Shown here: piece after piece, positions 57,973-64,000 of the stretch
How the letters are laid out: each line of letters opens with the position of its first letter
Numbering within the stretch: position 1 is the first letter of the stretch
Assembly: GCF_030272615.1 (NCBI RefSeq)
Contig: NC_081414.1
Location: forward strand, 770,727,653-770,791,652
Length of the DNA: 64,000 nt
Direction: 5' to 3'
Origin: Cryptomeria japonica
Lineage: Eukaryota; Streptophyta; Pinopsida; Cupressales; Cupressaceae
Made by a program: the position numbers and the translations under genes
The notes under the pieces: model-generated
What the model saw: only the letters and a program-made list of their open reading frames with translations
The model's database searches: none
What the model was told of the DNA's origin: nothing

Positions 57973-59917
57973 AGGGGCATTTTCATCCGTTCTGCATGGT
58001 ATGCTGCATATTCAAGACATTAGGGCTTATATACATTGCAACTTTGAAGAGCTTGACAACATTGAAATGATGAAACTCTACATGAGCACATGATAGATGG
58101 TATGGGAAACCTTAAACTTGAATTCAAATCTCTATAGGACAAGTGTTTCATTCAATATGTACATTTTCCATTTTTTGACGAACCCAAATGGGCGAGATAC
58201 ATTCTAAGAAGAGTTCATGGAAAATTCATATGGCTTGACAGGGCACACAAGATCACAAAGCAAGCAATCAAAGCTATAATGTGCTTGAATGCAACCGATG
58301 AAGTTCCTAGCCTAAGGAATATGAAGAACCAGACCGTGATAGAGGCAACTAGTTCCAAACTTGATGGGAGATCAACGACAATCAGTGACATTATTGAATA
58401 TGATGTAATTTTTTCATCCATGGTAATGGGCTACAAGGTCTATCAATATACCAGAGAAAACTTTGTATCTGGTAGGGCCATTTATGTTGCTTATCAAATT
58501 CTTAAGGAAGACAAGTTGTATGATCTATGTGGGGTACTCCGGAGTGAACTCTTGAACAATTTGAAGAAGATTAAGTAGGACAAGAAGAATGCTTTTAAGT
58601 TTGGTACCTTGATTATCTATTTATATTTCTATTTCATGAATGAGGTCTCTAGTGTAGGAAAAGTTCAATGGGCCTATGATAGGCTGGTGGTGGTGCAGAT
58701 AAAGGAAACTCTTTGATAGTTTAGGAGATGCACAAGCATAGAAAGCTATTCTGTGGGGTTACTTTAAAACTTTCCAAAGTATGATACAGAGTAGAGAAAG
58801 GACCCCTAAAGAAATTTTTGAAAATTATGAAGACTTTGTATGCTTCATGGTGGACATGGATCAATGCTTGATGGAGGTTGTTGAACCCAGGATATCTTGG
58901 ATCATGCCCATGGATTATGAGGTTTATGGTGATACTCTTAATACTTATGCTTAGCACCACTTGGGAAAATCAGTAGACAATATAGAGGCAAGGTTTGTAA
59001 CATATAAGGAGTAAAGCTTGAGCCTGCACTCTCAATTCACCAAACTTGAAATGCAGAGAAGAGTGAGGAAGGAAGTAGACTAGTTGACAGAGGACATGGG
59101 AATTACAAATGAGGTTGTTTGAAGAGCCCAGGAAAGGAACATCCTAAAAGAAGAAGACATGGTCAAACCAAAGAAGACCAAGCCGGAAACTCCTTCACTA
59201 AAGCCAATGCAAACAAGGTAATCAACACTTTCCTTCGGTGCTTAGAAGCCTGTCCCTCAACCTAAGACGCAATCCAAACCATCTGGTGGAGTAGAGAAGA
59301 GGAAGAAAGGGAAACTTGGAATATTTTATGTAGCAGCCATTGTGGAAGAAGAGACTGAATCCAATCAAGCAATGAGAGAGGTAAAGAAGAGTGCTACTAC
59401 TGCTAAGGTTGTTAAAATGCAATCCTCTGAAGAAGGCCATCCTAGCAAGAAGCCAAGAGTTGAAGCTAAACAATCCAGTATAACCCTTAATCAAGTGAAG
59501 GAAGCAATAATAAAACAAGGTAACCTTAAGTTGCTTTCTCAATTTTATGATGGATTCGATGAAAAATGGTAGAGATCTTTAGAAGAAGCTACAGTTGTAT
59601 ATTTGAATAGGTATAGCAGGGCACTTATAGAGATTTCTTATGAAATTCCTAAAAGTTTGTATGATATTTTGGATTTGATAAATGAAACTGCTAGATTAGA
59701 AGAGGAGAGAATAAGGGAGTTTGAGCTAGTGCAACTCTGTCTAGTAATTGCTAAGACGAAAGTTGATATACTTCTTAAGGAAAATAAAGAAAAATTTAGA
59801 AGCAAAACCAAAGTTGATAAGATAATGATTGGCAAGAATGTGGATGCACATAAGGAAACCCAAGAAATTTTGAGGGAAATTCTTAAGATATGATGTAGTT
59901 CCTGAGAAATCTTAGGA
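57973..59917 (+). pseudogene. Unknown ORF of element I, middle part
   Basis: Continues from 43293. Recognisable blocks: MLHIQDIRAYIHCNFEELD (58010-58065); FDEPKWARYILRRVHGKF then IWLDRAHKITKQAIKA (58175-58275); DGRSTTISDIIEYDVIF and VSGRAIYVAYQILKEDKLYD, LLNNLKKIKQDKKNAFKFG (58279-58610); SRERTPKEIFENYEDFVCFM (58790-58850); basic and coiled regions to 59893 (ARLEEERIREFELVQ). It is broken by stops (for example 58576) and shifts. No retroviral domain is visible. The same segment pattern exists in K and more distantly in B. Function unknown. Confidence 0.65.
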
Positions 59918-61495
59918 TGATAATCTTAGAGGATCCAATTAATACTGAGAGGGGGGGTTGAATCAGTATTAACAATAATTTCAATCTTAAAACTTGAACT
60001 TATTAAACTTCTTGAAATCAAACATAAACCAGTAATAAACTCTTTACCATTACCAGTAATCACTGATAACCAACTGTTAAACTGGTTTATCAAAACAACT
60101 CATTAAGTGTTCATCAATATGCATAAACTGAAAGTAAAACATAACAGCACATTAAAAAATTCACCATATGAACACCATTTTTTTCACGTGGAAACCCAAA
60201 TAGGGAAAAACCACGGTGGGAATTGGTACCCACAAAAAATTGTGCACTTTTTTTGAATACACCTTGTTAGGAGTCTAGCCCGATTAAAAGCTTACATTGA
60301 TGCCCTCTTAGGAGTAGACCCTGTTAGGAGTCACCTGGTTAAGGGATTTAGATGATGAGCCCTGTTAGGAGCTTTGACCTGTTAGGATCAACCTCGCAAG
60401 AATATTTAACACTCTAATATAGAGCTACCCAATTAAGGTATTTACAATGTAAGGCCTATTAGGACCTACCTGGTTAAGGGATTTTGACTGTTACAATTGT
60501 TAGAGAACAACAATGAATGATCTGGGTATAACACTTAACTGCTTGCTTGATCAGATCCAATTAAGCTCCAAATCAGCTACTCTCTGGCAGATCTCATACT
60601 CTGGTCCGGCTTCACACTTTTCTCAAAACCACTGACACACCAAACATCAACTGTACCGACATAAATAAGCTTTACAACTTAGTCAGTTATAAAACCCTAA
60701 GACTTACAACATAGATCATCATAGATATTTTACAGCTTATTACAGATCATCATTGATCATCATATGGATCATTACAATCAATTACAAATCAATTAAAACC
60801 GTTGAATGATCATTGCATCTCAATCTGATACAAAGTCAAACCCTTAGAATACTTTGCTAAGCACTTTGCATATTCTCAAGAAATTTCACTCTCCAAACGT
60901 GCCAAAACATCTTTCAAACACTTCACGCGGTTTATGCCACATCATCACCAACATTTGGACTTGATGTAGATCACTGCCAAACCAAAAATCATAACTAATT
61001 AAGAGAATTATTTATCGATCCTTAAACCCTTCTTAAACCCTAGGAAAAATACAACAGAAATCATAAACATGATTTCTGATAACCAAAACATGATGTGGTT
61101 CTGGTCAAATACATATTAAAATGATACAAGGTCACATTCCAAACCGCAACTCTTTAATCATCACCAATCACCATATCAAATCAAAACATTCCTCGTTTAT
61201 CGATTAAGGTCCTAATTCCCACTTCATTGTCTATAATACTAGCAAGGCATTTTCGGTAGACCAAATATACTTAGATGACAAAATACAACATAGTAAACAT
61301 CAGTTGCCATCAATGACAACACAAATAACTTATCAAAGTCATCCAATCATGCAATCTCAATCTCTTCATCACAATGTCATCAAAAACAATCCTTTACTGG
61401 TTCAGACACCATTATTGATCTGCATCAGTTATGCCAATCATGCAAACACAAGAAAGTGTTCAAAAGTCAGTTCCAAAAGTCCTTGGGATGCCATC
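59918..61495 (-). mobile_element. Element J: copia-type solo LTR
   Basis: About 1.58 kb, starting TGATAATCTTAGAGG and aligned in layout with the H LTR start (AATACTGAGAGGGGGGG). It carries the LTR motif in reverse (GGGAAAAACCACGGTGGG, 60202-60219) and ends near GGATGCCATC. The heptamer cttagga occurs at 59911-59917 and 61496-61502. Removing J keeps the element I ORF in frame. No internal genes, so a solo LTR. Confidence 0.75.
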
Positions 61496-62606
61496 CTTAG
61501 GAGATGAACTGAAAAGTGAAAAACCAGATGAACAGACAACTGAACAGGTTGCTACAATAGATAATATTTGATGACAGTGACCATATTGCAGACTTTGATG
61601 CAGCAACTCAAGATCCTTCGATGATAACAATTGATTCAGAGTAGAATGCTAAGGAGGTTGATAATGAGAAGGGAGAAGATGCAGAGAAGGCAGTGAAGGA
61701 GAAGGATGAAGACAAGGTTGAATAGGTCTAGGTGGTAAGAGTCACTATGGAATTTGATAAGGGAAAACAAATTATAAGTGATACAGATCTCATTCAAGGG
61801 CCTATCAATCTCAATTCCTTATCTCCTATGCAAGCACTCAATTTTGTAGCAATCACTCAAGGAAAAGCCAGTGAAGACTTATTGAAGTCCCACACTGAGC
61901 AAAAGAGCTTATATCTTTGGCTATAAGTGTTCTTGAGAAAATTATGCTATCCTTCCAACAAGATACACTTGACTTGCCCTCCGATAAGCTGAGAAGTAAG
62001 CTTAAGGTAGTAGAATCTCATTTTGAAACCCTAGAGAAAGATGCAAATATAAAATTTCATAACCATTTCAATTCAAAGAGGTTAAGGATATTTTTGAGAA
62101 TGGTTGAAGGTGATAGGGTTATTTTGATTATCAGTGTGAAGGACATTTAGGAGGAATTGAACAAAGGAAGAAAAATCTACAAGTCATGTCTTCTATTGCC
62201 GAAGTTCACTATAGAGCTTGATAAGAAGATCAAGGAGTGTGAAGGACAATTAGTTGGTATATCTTAGTCTTATGCACCCTAGGCCATTTTTGCTAGTAAC
62301 TATGAAGCTTAGGTTATGTCTCTACTTGATAAAATCAAGAGATTGAATCAAGAAAAAGATAGGATAGTCGGTAGAGCAGGAGAGTTGAGGAACCTGATCA
62401 CTCCCTAGTTGGATACTCTACTGAGAAATCAACATGATATTATGAATGCACTGAACAAGAGTGTACCTTTAGATTTTAGAGGAGCAAAAATGCATGCATA
62501 CCTATTTAGTGCTCTAATCAACATTTTGGAGAACTTGAAGAAAGGTTGGGATGATCACTTGCAGTCCTTGAAGACCATTTTTGCAGACATTTTCAAATTT
62601 TTGTAA
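61496..62606 (+). pseudogene. Unknown ORF of element I, C-terminus
   Basis: Resumes LGDELKSEKPDEQTTEQ, then an acidic stretch (DNEKGEDAEKAVKEKDEDK), ISDTDLIQGPINLNSLSPMQ at 61750-61830, and helical segments ending FSALINILENLKKGWDDHL, stop at 62606. Several TAG/TAA stops (about 61642, 61722, 61924) and shifts. It lies directly before the 3' LTR, where copia RNase H would normally be. Confidence 0.6.
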
Positions 62607-62818
62607 GTTGTTGTGTACACCCTTGTACATAGATTTTTGAGCAAATACCTACCTTTTCCATTGATCTCAAATGGAGAGAGAGAAGTGAAAAATGATCTAT
62701 ATTCTAAGGGGGAGCCTCTTAGAATCAAAATTTTTTAAATTTTGCAGTGTTTGACATTTTTGGTTTGACACTTCGTCATTTTTCACTAAGTGTTGTCATC
62801 AATGCCAAAGGGGTATAT
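62607..62818 (+). other. Element I 3' untranslated region
   Basis: No gene. It ends TGCCAAAGGGGTATAT directly before the LTR, a weakened polypurine tract. Confidence 0.7.
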
Positions 62819-63908
62819 TGTTGGCAAGAGACATTGTTCCGGAAGAGATAAGTTCTTGAGGGTTGTTTAGGGGTTATTATTGATGGCAAATCAAATCAAA
62901 AGCATCATCCGTTATATGCAGAAACCCTCTACCGGAAGTTCGAAGTATATTTTGCTTAGTCTGGAAGGTGGAGTATGGTGTTCGATAGAGTATAAGCACA
63001 TCGATTAGAACTCAATTTTGGGTGCACATTTTTTTGTGGTGGAAGAGGTAATCAATTTTTTGATTGGAATTTATTAGTTCGAAATCCTAGCCTTTGGTAT
63101 TGATTCTAATGCAAGATTGATGATCCGGTATCTAGTATTTCAAGAAGAACAAGGTTATTTGGGTTATTTGTGGTGTAGAGTGTTATGCAGAATCTTTGGG
63201 ATGATTCTATTGATTGGTGCCATGTTCGAGGTTGTTGTGCTAACTTATGTGAAGTGTATAATCACTTTGTTTTGGTTTGCATGTATATTTGTAATTGGAT
63301 TGAGTTGACTTCTTGTTACATGTTTCATGTTTTGTAAATGTTTTTGAGCCGACATGTTGGAGACCTAATCAAGTGATGCGGATATATAAGATCAATCTAT
63401 ATGAGAATTTTGGGAAATGATGTAAGTGTGTGAAGATTGTATGAGCGTGTGTATGCAGTTTCACGTGTGCTATCTTTGGATTTATGCTCTGGTGTATGAC
63501 TGAGAACAACAAAACAAAGCAGTGTGCCAAAATAGTGGAAGAAAGATACTTGTGCTTAACCGAAACTACATTTTGGTATTTTTAGATGCCATTCATCAGT
63601 TCAAACATTGAAGTTATCATTTGTAGGATAATGAGTTCTTCAGGAGTTGTAGCCCTCTCTTGTAATTAAGCAATGAGCTCTAGGCAGTGTGTCTGAATAC
63701 ATGTGCATTTCCTTTGTAATATTATTATACTTTTGATCATAGTATTTTAATATTGTGGGTCTCATTCCCACCGTGGTTTTTCCCTTTTTGGGTTTCCATG
63801 TAAAAAATCCGATGTTATGGTTGTATGCTTGTTTATGTTCGGTTTCTACACTTTACTTTTGTTCATTTGCATCTGGTGGCCCCCCGCTCGTGTTCATTGA
63901 TCCCAACA
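62819..63908 (+). repeat. Element I 3' LTR
   Basis: TGTTGGCAAGAGACATTG to ..GATCCCAACA, 1090 bp, paired with 40392-41544. Motif CCCACCGTGGTTTTTCCC at 63767-63784. Followed by TSD agtag. Confidence 0.93.
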
Positions 63909-64000
63909 AGTAGAACCTTTCATATTTCTAAATTAAATCTTATAAGAGATACCATACACAACATACCTCACCATGGGATTAACAATTTGTTGATCAATAA
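63909..64000 (-). pseudogene. Element K: minus-strand unknown ORF, part 2
   Basis: On the minus strand the frame reads IDQQIVNPMVRYVVYGISYK and continues across the I insertion into the sequence at 40391 downward (TIVYVMHMISMEDAVFNL). The ORF extends past the right edge of the window. It gives the N-terminal side of the K protein. Confidence 0.5.

Larger units (their letters stand above)
40392..63908 (+). mobile_element. Element I: LTR element carrying an unknown ORF
   Basis: Defined by LTRs at 40392-41544 and 62819-63908 and a perfect TSD agtag (40387-40391 and 63909-63913). Without nested Z and J it is about 7.2 kb. It has a PBS and a gag remnant with two zinc knuckles but no recognisable protease, integrase, RT or RNase H. 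Instead a long ORF of unknown function fills the internal region, interrupted by Z and J. It would depend on another element's enzymes. It interrupts K. Confidence 0.9.

Overview
This window is plant nuclear DNA made essentially of LTR retrotransposons inserted inside one another. I found no host gene, tRNA, rRNA or CRISPR array. Evidence for a plant is the Ty1/copia elements with UBN2-type gag and DSGCSHHM proteases, the Ty3/gypsy chromoviruses, and primer-binding sites complementary to initiator-Met tRNA (TGGTATCAGAGC and variants). The density of long LTRs and nesting suggests a large, repeat-rich genome. A gymnosperm is possible but this is inference.

Layout, with each insertion named by a letter. 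K is a degenerate minus-strand ORF of unknown function, visible at 39366-40391 and 63909-64000; it is probably the oldest host layer. A is a decayed minus-strand gypsy element. Its 3' LTR is 1-1242 plus 6002-6120, its internal region 6121-10967, and its 5' LTR starts at 10968. A second long LTR piece of the same family at 37213-39365 may be the rest of that 5' LTR. B (1243-5996) is an unusual element with a ~1000-codon unknown ORF, sitting in A's 3' LTR with TSD aaaag. C (12210-24629) is a truncated plus-strand copia, split by D (15545-23425), a chromodomain gypsy with TSD cttag. E (24965-37212) is a minus-strand copia lacking gag, protease and integrase, split by F (28257-35828), a nearly full copia with TSD ggtaa.

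On the right, I (40392-63908, TSD agtag) interrupts K. I has copia-style LTRs and a zinc-knuckle gag remnant, but carries a long unknown ORF where pol should be. I is broken by Z (43294-57972, TSD agggg), a rearranged gypsy-type LTR. Z is broken by G (43603-56612), a gypsy element missing RT, RNase H and integrase. G is broken by H (45871-53215, TSD gtcaa), a minus-strand copia of C's family. I is also broken by a solo LTR, J (59918-61495). The relative order K, I, Z, G, H is therefore read directly from the insertion sites.

Every coding region has stops, frameshifts or deletions, so nothing here appears autonomous. F is the least damaged. The most unusual content is the related non-retroviral ORF family seen in B, I and K.
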